Below, in pieces: positions 1-11,949 of a stretch of 64,000 bases of DNA (its first letter is position 1; each line of letters starts with the position of its first letter). Origin of the DNA: Plantago major (taxonomy: Eukaryota > Streptophyta > Magnoliopsida > Lamiales > Plantaginaceae); contig CM048841.1 in assembly GCA_026545765.1 (NCBI GenBank), forward strand, positions 4,907,712-4,971,711. The letters run 5' to 3'. Below the pieces are notes generated by a model, which did no database searches, was not told the origin of the DNA, and saw only the letters and a list, made by a program, of their open reading frames with translations. The position numbers were made by a program, and so were the translations under genes.

Positions 1-60
1 ACCGGCAATCTATGAGCTTGCTTGATAATTAGGGTACACAATACTAAAAATACAAGTTAA

Positions 61-820
61 AGATTACATCCAGAGAGAGACGAAGAACTTTTGTAATACA
101 TGTGCAAGCCAAGTATCTCCGCCCCTCTCATCATACGTCGCTACTATTACACTCCCTCCGTCCGAAATTCAACTTCCCGCATTTCATTTTGAAACGTTTC
201 AATTTCAACTTCCCATCCCGTTAATCATGTAAAATCACTCTTTTACTTTATTCACCGTCTCTCATACATTATTCACTATTTCTCCTACTTTATTCAATGT
301 CATTTTTACTTCATTACCGTTTCTCCTACTTTATTCAATTTTTTCTTAAAACTTGTGTTCGGACTCGTGGGTAATTGAATTCGGAAACGAAGAAGTATAT
401 TCTTGAGATAATTATTACTATCCAATGAGAAGTTACGCAAAAGAGGGGATATATAATTTTTTTATCAGACCATTAAAAAGTGGGACGGTATACCAACTAC
501 AAATTATGTTGATGAAGGTGAAAAACTATAAATTATGTTGGTGTTAAGATCGATCGATGTGGTCGATGAGAATACATCCACAGAGAGACGAACAGCTTGT
601 GTAATACATGTACAAGTCAAGTATCTTCGCCCCACTCATACGCTACTATTATATATTCTCGAGATAGTTATTACAATTAAATGAGAAGTTACGTAAATTA
701 GAGGGGACGGATCAATTATTTTATCAGATTTATAACAAAAACAGGGCAATACCAACTACAAATTATGTTGCTGAAGGTGAAAAACTACAAATTATGTTGG
801 CGTTAAGATGTTGTAGATGA
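61..820. repeat. Imperfect duplicated block
   Basis: Sequence at 71-140 recurs at 581-645, and sequence at 396-550 recurs at 651-808, in the same order and orientation. The first copy is longer because a Stowaway MITE interrupts it. No coding potential is apparent in either copy. The rest of 1-1500 is AT-rich with no gene I can support. Confidence 0.7.
152..395. mobile_element. Stowaway-type MITE
   Basis: The element opens with CTCCCTCCGTCC, the typical plant Stowaway terminus. Its end is an imperfect inverted copy, with about 20 bp of matching terminal inverted repeat. It is flanked by CA and TA, consistent with a TA target duplication that has one substitution. The paralogous block at 571-815 lacks it and shows the uninterrupted target. 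It is non-autonomous (244 bp) with no coding sequence. Confidence 0.85.
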
Positions 821-1508
821 AAAGTTATACTTAAAAGAGAGGGGACATATCAATCTTTTTTTTTTTTATCACACTACGACTCTCGGTTCAGTACTAGCTT
901 TTTAACTTCAGGATTTTTCTTCGACCATTGACTAATAAAAAGCTTGTTACGTGAACGCGCAACTTTTTAAATCAGCTAGCTGGTTCCAAGTTAGTTTTTT
1001 TTTAAAAAAAACTCATTCTTATCTTTTTTATTCCACGAATGTCCTGACTTGAAAAAAAATGAAATAGAAAAATCAGTCGTTGAGGAAAATTTGCAATGGA
1101 AATAGCTCCACATGGCTAAGTAGATCATCTTAAAACAAAAATTAGACGGGACCTTATATCGGAACAGAGGAATTAATATATAGATAGCCTTATAATTATT
1201 CTAATATAATACAAAGGGGGTGAAAGTAAGATTCTTGTAAAATAAATCTAGGTGATATATAGTATACAAATTCTTGGAAGAGACGTGTATTATTGAGAGA
1301 CCTGAGAGACGGATTGATGTTCTTAAGTATATGTACTGTTTTAAACAATATAAGTAATATTTTATAAGTGAACATATTATATCATTTTTTACGTATATGT
1401 ATACCACCGATGTTTTCAGTCAAACCTCGCTAATGTTTTTAGATATTCCGTCTCTTTTAGTCTTCCATAAAACCGTTTCTCAGGAGACTTCCTCATAATC
1501 AGAGCTGT

Positions 1509-1998
1509 TAGGGAATCAAGCCGCTCGCGAGCTGCTCGCGAAAAAGCCCGGTCAACGCTCAGATCGAGCTCGAGATCGGTCAACGCGAGCTTACTCAGCA
1601 AGCTCGTCTCATTGTCGAACTTAAATCGATCACCCTGGCAAAATGATCGAAGCTCGCGAGCTGCTCGTGAGCAATAATTAATTTAATATATATTTAAATT
1701 TATTTATTTACATATGCATAAATAAAAAGTAAAGACCCCAGTCCCTAACTTAATCTATCTAAAAATCAGAACTGTGTATAATTTTGGAACAAATGAGTTC
1801 ATTTTCGAGCTCTAACGAGTCGAACGCTCACGAGCAAAAGCAAGTCGAGCTTATCAAGCTGCTCGGGAGCAACTTGATATTTTCACGAACACGATTATGA
1901 AAAGCTCGACGATCACGAGCCGATCACGAGCAGACCTGAAATTCTGACAATCACTGATCCATTAAGCCAGAGCTCGGCTCGGCTCGTTAACAACCCTA
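1509..1998. mobile_element. GAGCTCG-rich hAT-like MITE (tentative)
   Basis: The outer ends are TAGGG and CCCTA, with partly matching inverted sequence rich in GCTCGCGAGC-type motifs on both sides of an AT-rich centre. TAGGG/CAGGG termini and this motif style suggest a hAT-related non-autonomous element. I could not find an 8-bp target duplication, so the class is uncertain. Confidence 0.45.
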
Positions 1999-2154
1999 CT
2001 CATTGTATGGGGAATATTTAAAGCATTGGCGAGATTCCAGGAAGAGATTTCATTTCTTCGTGAAAAGGTCAATCTCATTGAATCTGATGTGTATGCCCCC
2101 TCTCTCTCTCTCTGCAGATACCGACCGGATCAATTTTAGTAGCGATAATTTCCA

Positions 2155-2295
2155 ATGAAATATCATGTTCTATCTGGTGATTTCGCCTGATCGTACAACG
2201 ATGCTTACTAGTTTTGTCCAAGGTGGAGTTGCATCCGCAGCCGCTACAGGACAGAGATTTTTGTGGGACACAAACACTTAAATTTAATATACTTT
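2155..2295. repeat. Diverged duplicate, copy A (partner 17690-17820)
   Basis: A core of over 30 bp around the motif GCATCCGCAGCCGCTACAGG is shared with 17753-17790, and weaker similarity extends on both sides for about 130 bp. The two copies are in the same orientation, about 15.5 kb apart, on either side of MULE-1. No reading frame is convincingly maintained. It may be a remnant of a duplicated gene or of an older repeat. Confidence 0.6.
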
Positions 2296-2669
2296 TGTAT
2301 ATTCATTTGTAGACAAGGTTCCAAGGCGACCGTTTCTTCTTCACTACAGTATGTGGTAGTACCTCATGGCGCTTTAAATGTTGTATCACGTTCACGTGCA
2401 ATATATGCTCCATCCATGTAGGTGATTTATGTGACTTGATCGTTTATAGAGTTGTATGAGTTAGTTGGTTTGAGTAAAATAAGTATTTGTCAATCTGCAT
2501 GCATAGATGACGTGATTGTGACTTGGTATGTATATATAAATTCTATTAGTGTTGTCCATGTTACATGAACAAATTATAATTGATCTTCTGCCCACTTGCT
2601 CTTGATTAACTGTTAATGTGATTATATTTCGAACTCCACTCGTTACTGTAGTCTTGATGAATTATGATA

Positions 2670-3295
2670 TACTAAGGTTGGGATACATGATAAGTGTTCT
2701 TTTGATGTGGTTTGACAAAGAATTATCAAAACAGTAGCCTTTATGCTCGATGAGTTTCAATATCAAACTTACGAATCGAGAATAAAAGGTTTGTAAAGTT
2801 AAGCTTAGCAAAACCAATTGCTTAATGATACGGACTAACAAGCTTCCTGGCTTGCCTTTAGTATTCCCCTAAATTACAATAATGATGCAAAGTACTATCC
2901 CAAAAGTTAAACGGATGAATGATTGAAAGTAAAGAATGCAATAAAGGATGTTTAGGTGTCTCTATGAAAGTTGAGCTGCGGCGTTTGATCGTATGTTGCT
3001 ACGGTAAGCATACAAATGAGAGCTGAGGCGAAAGCTGATGCGTATGATCGTATACTGCTACGGAGTATACACATGAGAGCCAATGCGTTTGATCGTATGT
3101 TGCTACGGTGAACATACACGTATAATCAATATGAGGCGAAGCTTACCTAGACATCCTATGAAAGAATGGTAAAGTGATTCTAGCTGAAGTCAAGAAAAGA
3201 GCTTGAATCAAAAGAATGATCATGAAAGAATGTCTAAAGTGATTCTCGCTAAAGTGAAGAAAAGATCTTGAATCAAAAGAATGATCATGAAAGAA
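2670..3295 (-). mobile_element. LTR-type fossil, left part (interrupted by MULE-1)
   Basis: This stretch and 15818-16459 were continuous before MULE-1 inserted, as shown by the MULE target duplication and a shared tandem repeat. The right part ends in GGGCGTTACA, which on the minus strand reads as a typical plant LTR start. I see no internal retroelement domains, so it is at most a solo LTR or fragment and looks old. Its left boundary is not defined. Confidence 0.4.
3160..3295. repeat. About 69-bp tandem repeat, disrupted by MULE-1
   Basis: Two copies of a unit containing AAAGTGATTCT, GAAAAGA and CTTGAATCAAAAGAATG lie here. A third resumes directly after MULE-1 at 15818-15880. The repeat shows that the two flanks were contiguous and that the MULE landed within the array. 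Upstream, 2960-3120 also carries three short related units built on GTTTGATCGTATGTTGCTACGG. Confidence 0.75.
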
Positions 3296-3420
3296 GAGCC
3301 AATTACATATAGACCCCCTGCGTTTTGCTCCAATTACAGATTCATACCCACTATTTGAACAATTACATATTAACCCAATTTCGGATTCCGGCATTGACTC
3401 TGGCTCCTGCTTGTTCAAGT
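3296..3420 (+). repeat. MULE-1 left terminal inverted repeat
   Basis: It matches the reverse complement of 15695-15817, with the best agreement over the ACAGATTCATACCC...TTTGAACAATTACAT segment about 35-75 bp from the tip. The arms are imperfect, with indels near the tips. Confidence 0.85.
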
Positions 3421-4950
3421 GGCCTACGCGTCTACTTATGTGGCATGAGGTGGGAAAAAAATGAAAACAGAAAAAAAAAAAAAAAAAAAAAAGAGAAAAG
3501 GCAAAATTAAAAAAAGGGAAGACAATTAAGACACTATCTCAGTCTTCTTCTTCATTCACCTGCCAAAATCATCACCTTCATCGTCTGTCTTCTGTAAACC
3601 CTAGTGAAGGGCGATTTCCTGCAAAACAACACTACAAACGACGTTCTTGAGTACAATCGTTCCCTGAAATCGGAGTCAACATCATATATCGATTTGGTGG
3701 AGGAATAGCTAGGGTTTGCTGCTATTCAACAAAAAGAGAAGGTGAAGGTATGTTACTTCAATTTTGATGTCTATTTACTGTTAGTTTTCTGTAAAACGTA
3801 GTTATATGTCAACAATTTCACATATTGGGGTGAATGGTGTTAAAAATTAGGGCTTTCGGACGTAAAAGAAGGGTTTTTTTTAAATTTTTTTGTTTCAATT
3901 GAAAATTGCGGCTTTTATGTGCATTTAATCATGTTTGGATGGTGTGTTGCTTACTATTTTTAAGTTTGAGAAACCTGGGTTGGAGCAGTGTGTGTGAAAA
4001 TTGCGGCTTTTATGTGAATTTAGTCATGTTTGTCTGAGTTTGTGTTGTAACCTCTGTTGTAGGTACAATGGTTGAATACAATATCAGGATTCACTATGGT
4101 AAGGAGCAGTTTTTGATTGGACATGCTAAAAAGTCCAGGTATAATCATTTGAGACTGATGAATGAAGTTATGAGTGTAGCTTTAGATAACCATGCTTCTG
4201 ATGAACACCTTGCTTTCACTATGAAATGTGATTTAAATGGGACTATGGAACAACTTGAAATTATTTATGATGCTGATGTAAGGGAAATGTTTGATAGGAA
4301 TAGTGAGTACATGGAAATTGAACTCTATGTTGAAACTTCTGAGGCTATTCGAGTAACTATTGAACCAAGTTCTAAGGCAAAAAATGTTAGGCAATCTATG
4401 TGGAATGATGCTAGTTTTGACCCTATTTTTGTGCCAAATCCATCTTCTTATAAGGCACTTCTACCTCATACACTACAAAAAAAGGGACTTTAGCGACGGA
4501 CGGATTTATCCGTCGATAAAGCCCACCCGATTTATCGCTAATCCCATAGCGACGGATCGGACGATGGATAAGACGCCCGTCTTAAAAACGGGCGTCGCAA
4601 AGGAATTAGGGACGGATTACTATCCGTCCCTAACTGGCTGGGACTTTTAGCAACGGATTACTAAAAGTCCCAGTCCTAATTCGCCCTAATCGCCATTTTT
4701 AGCGACGGATTCCTATCCGTCGCTAAAAACCCTGTTTTTTATTTTTTTATTTTGATTCCTGTTTCACATTTCACCTGTTTTTCACACAATATAATAGTAC
4801 ATAATATACCTGAAACAATTAAATTGTATTAATTAACAATAGAGATTCAACGAATACAAAGTATCCAAACCGAAGACTAAATATCCGTACAGAAGATGAA
4901 ATAATGTATATGTAGCATAAACAACATAAGCATAAGTCCAATATAACTAA

Positions 4951-6755
4951 GAATCGGTCAGGGGAGGCGGTCGTTGTTGGGTCGTCAAGATCATTTAGGT
5001 CAAAGCATCCATCTGCTGAGCCATACGAGCCTGGTTCTCAAGCACTTGTTGGTAAGCTGCCTTGGTTTGCTCAATCTCTTCCTTGTTTCTAGATAACTCC
5101 TCTTGGAGAGGAGTCATCATCTCCTGGACCTGGTCCTGTGTGAAGAGATCAGCTCGTGTGGATGCCTGGGACACTGAGAAGCTAGGACCCGTCAATGTAG
5201 GGCCCAAACTTCCAATTCCATACACTTGACCCTTGTTGTCCATTGGGTTGATGGCAAAGAAGATCTAGTTTTGCTCTTCAATCGATAGCTCCCGACCGTC
5301 GATCCTCCTCTCGATCTCACTCTACAATCGTAAAGTGCATACGAAATGAGATACAATTTTAGGAATATCTTATAATACAAAAATACAAATGTGAACCTTA
5401 ACAAAGAAACGTACCGCTATACGCTCGGACTTCTCGTCCACCCAAATGTCGTCCTTCAGCTTAGCCTTCTTGAAGTGGTATAGCGCGGTCTTGGGGTCCC
5501 CAGCCTGGATCTAAAGAACATACGTGCAAAGCAAACAAGTAGTTAGTTGGTAGAAATGAAAGCAGAAAACATATAAATCCCTCTACCACAGCGGATAATG
5601 AAAGCAAAAAACACAAGTAGTAAGTAATTAATATATACACGAACCGCCATCTGGTGATCCATAACAACAGCTCGTGACCCATAATGGTGTCTGGAAGTAC
5701 CCGTACCATCAGTCGGTTGAGTCAGGCGGTTCTCTCTGTTCTTTGCCGCCTGATCCACGACAAGGGGTGCCCTCTAGTACTCCAGCCAATGCGCCCACTC
5801 CTCATCCCCTATAAACGATGGCTTCGTGCCCTTGTCTCTACATTTTTCGCAGCATGAACCATTTTCCTATAGAGGTCTGACCCTAGCCTGTCGAAAACTG
5901 ACCACAACTGGGGGAGCAGGGCATTGGAAATGTAGTAGGTTTTCTACAACAATTCCACACAACATAGAAATTATACAAGGTAAATGAAGACAACAATTTC
6001 AAGATAACACATACAACAAGTTCATTAATGGTGACTAACATATCACCCAAGTTCAGTGGATAACATACCACTCAGATTGTCCTAAAATTTACTAACACAA
6101 TGGTGACTAACATATCACCCAAGTTTAGTGGTTAACATACCACTCACATATAGTGGCTAACATGCCACGGACATTAACACAACGATTAAAACAACAAATA
6201 AAGCACTGTAACATTTAAGCTTACCCGCAACTCATCGAAGTAAAAAGCCTTCATCCCATCCGAGACGTGACCACTTCTCGCCGCCAGCGCCAGGTAACTC
6301 CCTCCTGCCCCTAAAAATGTCAGTCAGGTTACTGGAAGCATCAAGGGGCCAGAAACTGTTATCAATGAGAAAGACAAGAAACAAATATTCATTAGTATAT
6401 ATAGTTAAATCAATGGTATGTGACATATACTTGTCTTAAGTTATGTTCTACAAATGCATAATATGTACTTACTGTGCCTGGCCATTGGGGAACAACACCG
6501 GCTTCCTCTTCCACATAGTACCGGGAGTCAAAACTAAAAGGGGCAATCGTCAGGGGCTAAGTTAGCCCAGACATTTGACTGGCCTGTGCTCGAGCTTGGT
6601 GGAGTCTCATGAACCGTAGACTGGCTGCTCCCACCAATATCAAAGCCCATAGAAGGACTACTCGCTCCACTGGGTGGTGTACTGCCTGTACCAGAACCAC
6701 CAGGGATCCCACTCGATGCGGGAGGACGGTATGTAGGTCTCCTATGCCGCGGCAT
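4951..6755 (-). pseudogene. Transposase_24-like second gene of CACTA-1, degenerate
   Basis: The start is ATG at 6755 (MPRHRRPTYRPP...), followed by a Ser/Pro/Gly-rich head. Later segments are at 6350-6233 (GGEKWS), 5945-5644 (a core ending SRHHYGSRAVVMDHQMA), 5513-5419 (ALYHFKKAKLKDDIW) and 5322-4951 (SEIERRIDGRELSIEEQ, IGSLGPTLTG, then a coiled-coil-like Gln/Glu tail). Splice signals separate the segments. The same segment order recurs in CACTA-4 and CACTA-5, which identifies the family. Frame breaks follow DDCPF and there are in-frame stops in the third and last segments, so it is not functional. Family members are thought to act with the main transposase in En/Spm-type elements. Confidence 0.75.
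6026..6171. repeat. Intronic minisatellite of CACTA-1
   Basis: Alternating units GTGACTAACATATCACCC and AGTGG(C/T)TAACATACCAC lie between the second and third segments of the Transposase_24-like gene. Each unit is an imperfect palindrome with GTGG/CCAC or GTGA/TCAC ends. Homologous arrays occupy the same intron in CACTA-4 and CACTA-5, and a related one lies in CACTA-2. Confidence 0.8.
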
Positions 6756-8691
6756 CTGCAAAAACATACAACAAATAGAGAAAAAATGTGTTAGTAAATT
6801 ACCGTGAATTTGCATGTAAAACATATACATTTGACACCTAATAAAGCACAAAAATATGGTATAATCAATAACTAACAGTATATATATACATATAATCTAC
6901 CATTTGTTGTGATTGCAAGGGCACTTCAACACCCCCCCCCCCCCCCCCCAACTCAAACAAGTAGTCTATGTAAGTGCAAAAGCGATGAACGCTTCACCCC
7001 TTCAACAAAACTAGACTGAATACTGCCATTAACAGTGCGACGGTACATCCATGAACGATCGGGATTCATAATTGGATAATTAACCTGACACGTCTAAATT
7101 TATTAGATTTATAATTACATGTATAGCATTACGTATTTAGTTTCATAATTACAATTACAATTACATTCTTAATTATGATATGTTAAGAATTTTATGAATC
7201 ACATGCATTTTACGATTAAAATTAATTTTTATAAATTTTAAATTTCCATTTAACCATTAACATTACAAATTGTAGATGAAAATAGTAGTAATTATTTTTA
7301 TGTTAATACGAAAAAATTATATTAAAATCACCAAAATCACCAAATTGTCTCCAAAGACACAATTAAATCTTCCTAATCCTAGTACATATACGAAAATATC
7401 AAACTAAATACCCTACATACCTACAATCATCCTAACATAATACTAACAATCCAATTTCACAATAAATATATCAATTGCACATGTCAAAGTTAACACAATA
7501 CGTAATATAAGCTAAACTAGCTACTACGTACTTCCTATAAACATACAATTGCTCAAACTAGTCGTAATTAACAAAATTCCCAAATTTTAAAAAGTAAGGG
7601 TTTTAGCCAAAATACCTTCGACTACGGAGAAATTAGCCGAACAAAGATGAAATTGATGGACCACCCAAGTTCCTTATCCCACGAGCTTCGAAAAGACACC
7701 AAGATACGCCGGAATGGTTGAGTTTTGGTCGGATTGGAAGAATTGCGAAAATGGAAGAAAGGAGAAGAAGAAAGAAAAGTAGAAGAGAATGGAGAAGAAA
7801 GGGCTTACTGCCTGTTTCTTCTAGCCGATTCAGCGACGGATTCGCCTATCCATCGCTATTTAGCGACGGATAGCCTATCCGTCGCAGAATCTAATTTTTT
7901 ATTTATTTTTCTTTTTTCTTTTTAAAACAGTCAACTCTATTTAGGGACGGATAAATTATCCATCCCTAAATAGGGACGGATGTTTTAATCCGTCTCTAAA
8001 TAGAGACGGATGGTTAATCCGTCTCTATTTAGAGACGGATTAACGGCGGATTCGAGACGGATTGAGCAAATCGATTCCGTCGCTATTCCTAGCGATTCGT
8101 CGCTAGGTAGCGACGGAATCAATCGTCGCCAATATCCGTAGTTAAAATGAGTTTTTCTTGTAGTGATAGTAGGAGCTTAAGGGCTAGAAAATGCAAGCCA
8201 AATCCCTTCAAGAAACAATACACAGGTCCTGAATATGTAGACTTGACTGAGGATAGTGATGGTTAAGAACAAGTACTCTGTGATGACACTAATGATAAGG
8301 CTCAAACACCTCCACATACCACACCACCTCCTCATGCCACTACTCCACTTGCAAACACCCCATTCACCCCCTGCCACCACTGAACCAGAACCTACTATTA
8401 CCACTATACCATCTACTCATACCACTGAAACACCTCCCCATACCACTTCTCCACCTGCTCCCACCAGTCCACCATGTCCTCCTCATACCACTGAGTCACC
8501 TCCCCATACCACTACTCCACCTGATAATACTACTCCACCATCTCCTCCTCACCACTGCAACACCTCCTCATACCACACCAGTGCAATCACCTATCCCTAA
8601 TGTATAGATACCTGAACCAGTACAAAGTGAATCACATGCACAAATTGGGCTTTTGGCAAATTTTGATTTTGAAGAGTTCATGTCTTAAACC

Positions 8692-9201
8692 ATGAATCAC
8701 ATGCACAACACAAGTACTCCAAAGAGAAAATGTTGTTCTACAAAAAGAACTCCTTCAAAACCTGCAAGCAAGCCCACTCCTTCAAAATCTGCTAGCAAGC
8801 CATCTCCTTCTAAGGCTGCAAGCAATGCACCAGTGGATGGGATAAATTTTGAAGATGATGAACCAAAAACTCAATACATGTATGACTCAGAAGATGAAGA
8901 GATTGGCTTCTTCAAAGTTCCAACTGGTTCAGGGCATGGTACAGGAGAGATTGAGGAAAATGCAAATGCAGGTGATGATGAAACTGATGTAGAGCATGAT
9001 GAAACTGATTTAGAGAATGATGAAGGTGCTACAACTGAAACTGAAAGAAGGAGAAGGAATGCAAGTGCTAGAACTGAAACTCAAAGAAGGAAAAGGAATG
9101 CAAGTGCTAGAACTGATGCAGAGAATGAGAATGAGATGAATGATGACAGCGATGATGAAACCTCCATACATGGTAGGCATCTCCGAGTGGGTTGTTCATG
9201 A
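8692..9201 (+). pseudogene. Acidic/Lys-rich linker segment of the MULE-1 transposase
   Basis: This open segment is part of the gene at 4062-14654. It starts with repeated TPSKPASKP-type units (basic and Ser/Pro-rich), then becomes strongly acidic with ETDVEHDETDLENDE, and ends with two near-identical ARTETQRRKRNAS-type units. Such low-complexity charged linkers are usual between the N-terminal domain and the Mutator zinc domain in plant MULE proteins. It ends where CACTA-2 inserted. Confidence 0.65.
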
Positions 9202-10029
9202 GTTCTTTAGAGGCAACACTCAGTGCACTACAAAAAAAAACAATTTTTAGCGACGGATAACACTCAGTGCACTACAAAAAAAAAAATTTAGCTACGGATA
9301 AATCCGTCGCTAAACAGTGAGCGATCCGTAGCGACGGATAATAAGCCCGTCTCTATTTTGGTCGTCTCTAGCCATTTAGCGGCGGATAATTTATCAGTCG
9401 CTATTTAGCGACGGATATTTTCGTTGACCTTTTTGTGATGAATATTTATCCGTTGCTAATAAGATTTTTTTTTTTAAAAAAATCCATAATTCTGTGCCTT
9501 TTAGCGACAGATAACTTATCCGTCGCTAAATAGTGACGGATTTAGCGACGGATTTTCAATTTTTTTTAATAAAAAAATCTAGATTTAGATTATTTGATTT
9601 TTTTTACATTTGATGCCTGTTTTCATATTTCACCTGTTTCACAAATATAAGCTACGATAATAAATCCAAAATAATTAAATTGTATTAATTAACAGAAAGC
9701 ATTCGACGAATACAAATTATCCATAATTAAATTAAATATCCGTATAGAAGCTAAAATAAGAAGTCAAGTGGCAGAAAAAACACAAGTCAAAACTAACTAT
9801 CTTTGAGAAGCAGAACAGAAATGTATCAAGGCTAAGACGATGTCGTTTTCTTCCTGAATTGAAAACTCCCGACCGTCGATCCTCCTCTCCATCTCAGCCT
9901 GAAATCGTAAAGTGCATACCATGAGTTACGTATGAAAAAATCACTCATACTACACAAATATGAACCTTAACAATGAAACGTACCGCAAATAAAGACAACA
10001 ATTTAATAAGATAACACAACAAATTCAAT

Positions 10030-10172
10030 GGTGACTAACATATCACCCAAGTTCAGTGGCTAACATACCACTCACATATAGTGGCTAACATACCACTCAT
10101 ATTGTCCTAAAATTTTCTAACACAATGACGACTAACATATCACCCAAGTTCAGTGGCTAACATACCACTCAC
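10030..10172. repeat. Minisatellite of CACTA-2
   Basis: The GTGACTAACATATCAC and GTGGCTAACATACCAC units are the same as in CACTA-1, here with little recognisable coding sequence left around them. This indicates that CACTA-2 derives from a larger family member. Confidence 0.8.
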
Positions 10173-10243
10173 AAATAAAGCACAAAAATTAAACTTACAC
10201 TGGTTATATTATCAACGGAAGATACGAATATATACACTAACCT

Positions 10244-10706
10244 CTAATGATTCCGTTTATATTTAAGCAGGATAGAGACCCTTGTAAATAATTGAAAGTT
10301 AATCATCCTCTCGATGGTCATGTCAAAATCCTCATCATTCTCATCATCTTCATCATCCATTTCTTTCCCAGCATCGGTTGTAGCCATGTTTGTATCTTCA
10401 TCATCCATGTCGGCCTTGCAATCTGCCTCCCATGCTCTATTGATAGCAAAATAACTTGTGAACATTGGAACGGAGAGTGTATCGCAATTTCTACATACAT
10501 AAAAAAAATCGAGGTTAAAAATCAATTGTGCTAAGTCAACTACAAAATACAATTCACTAAAAAATGTTAGAAATGAAATCACTACTAAGAAAGACGAAGC
10601 ATACTTACTCGATGACAAACTTATGAAACGACTCCAATGAATCTGTTGTACCAGGAAGCAATGGTGTAGGCGACGGTAGAGGAGGTGACGAAGGTGGAGA
10701 AGTCAT
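10244..10706 (-). pseudogene. Two-exon acidic reading frame in CACTA-2, possibly captured from a host gene
   Basis: Exon 1 is 10706-10609 (ATG at 10706; MTSPPSSPPLPSPTPLLPG then DSLESFHKFVIE). It ends at a GTAAGT-type donor. Exon 2 starts at 10490 after a TATGTAG acceptor. The join preserves the frame and gives NCDTLSVPMFTSYFAINRAWEADC, followed by an acidic tract DMDDEDTN...EMDDEDDENDEDFD, ending at 10244. I do not recognise the protein. It has no counterpart in CACTA-1, -4 or -5, so a captured fragment is possible. The alternatives are a lineage-specific CACTA gene or a chance frame. I assign no function. Confidence 0.4.
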
Positions 10707-11949
10707 CCTTGAAGTGTTGAGATCGATGATTGTTTTGTGAGCAAATAACCAGTTTCTTATAAACACAGGTATAATTACAGTTTAAACACACATTATTTTT
10801 CTAAACATCATTCCCAAATGAAAAAATTCACAACTTTCATATTGTAGATTATAGTAGTAATTCACAGCTTTCATATTGTAGATTATAGTAGTAATTCACA
10901 GCTTTCATATTGTAAATTATAGTAGTAATTCACAGCTTTCATAGTAGTAATTCTTTCTAAGTTAATACGAGTCAATTATACTACAACCACCAAAATCACT
11001 AAATGGTCTCCAAACACTCAACCAAATCTTCTTAATCCTACTACATGTACGAAAATATCAAATTAAATACCCTACATACTTACAAACATACTAACATGAT
11101 AACAAGGATAGATCCGTCGCTGTTAAATACTTTTTTTTTTTAATTTAGTCAACCTAAATAGCGACGGATTATCTATCCGTCTCTAATTAGCGACGGATTA
11201 CCGACAGATTGAGCGAATCGCTCAATCCGTCGGTAAACCTTAGCGATTCGTCGCTAAATAGCGACGGATATCCGTCGTTATTTCACAGTTTTCTTGTAGT
11301 GGTGGGATAAGGATTTCATAGTTGGTGAAACATTTGGTGACATCAATGAGCTGAGAGAGAGGGTCAAAGAATTTGCAATTAGAGTTGGGTTTAAATGTAA
11401 GAGAGTGAAGAATGAAGTAGCCAGATTCACAGCTATTTGTCTTGGAGTTGGGTGCCACTGGGGATTGCATTGTAGCTCCATGGATGATAAGAAGACAATG
11501 GTGGTCAAAACTTACAATGGCAAGCACACATCTATCAAGAATGTGAATCAGAAGGAGGCAGACCAACATTGTCTTGCATTGATCTAAGGTATAAGTAATC
11601 CTTTCATTGAGTTATTTAGTTACTCTTCTATGCACTAAGTTCCATAAACTAAACACACTCACTTTCATGATTGACAGGTGCTTAAAGAGTTGAAAGTTAA
11701 TCCAACTTTAGATGCATACAAACTCATAGCATGGGCTACTAACAAGCTTGGTGTTACAGTACCCTATATGAGAATGTATAGAGCCAGATGGTTGGCTATT
11801 GACAAATTGGGAGGAAATCCAAAACAAGCTTATGCACTGATGCCAAAATATGTGCAAATGGTGAGAAGGACTAATCCTGGAAGTATTGTGGAACTTCAAA
11901 GGGACTGGGAACAAATTGAGAAAGGGCCACTATTTAGAAGAGTTTTCAT

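Larger units (their letters stand above)
4471..8165 (-). mobile_element. CACTA-1 (En/Spm), deletion derivative
   Basis: It begins CACTACAAAAAAA and ends in CTTGTAGTG, with an ATA target duplication on both sides (4468-4470, 8166-8168). Subterminal arrays of GCGACGGAT and its inverse lie within about 250-300 bp of each end. Its genes run on the minus strand. A short remnant of the first-gene start (RSWMYRR...) is at 6960-7075 and a broken Transposase_24-like gene is at 4951-6755. The tnp2 core is missing. It interrupts the MULE-1 N-terminal domain. Confidence 0.92.
9226..11301 (-). mobile_element. CACTA-2, non-autonomous, with captured-looking gene
   Basis: The ends are CACTAC and TTGTAGTG, with a GTG target duplication (9223-9225, 11302-11304). 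The usual GCGACGGAT subterminal motifs are present. The first 44 bp plus the adjacent flank are duplicated in tandem, so a second terminus starts at 9270. Remaining family sequence includes a Transposase_24-like scrap near 9850-9905 (minus) and the minisatellite at 10030-10172. The rest of the interior is an unrelated two-exon reading frame (10244-10706, minus). It interrupts the MULE-1 transposase between the acidic linker and the zinc domain. Confidence 0.9.

Noticed and set aside
1201-1407. Small Tyr/Ile-rich minus-strand frame
   Set aside because: AT-rich composition explains it; nothing else supports a gene.
2955-3125. Repeated GTTTGATCGTATGTTGCTACGG units, considered as a CRISPR-like array
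   Set aside because: Only three irregular, diverged units in plant nuclear DNA; part of the LTR-type fossil.
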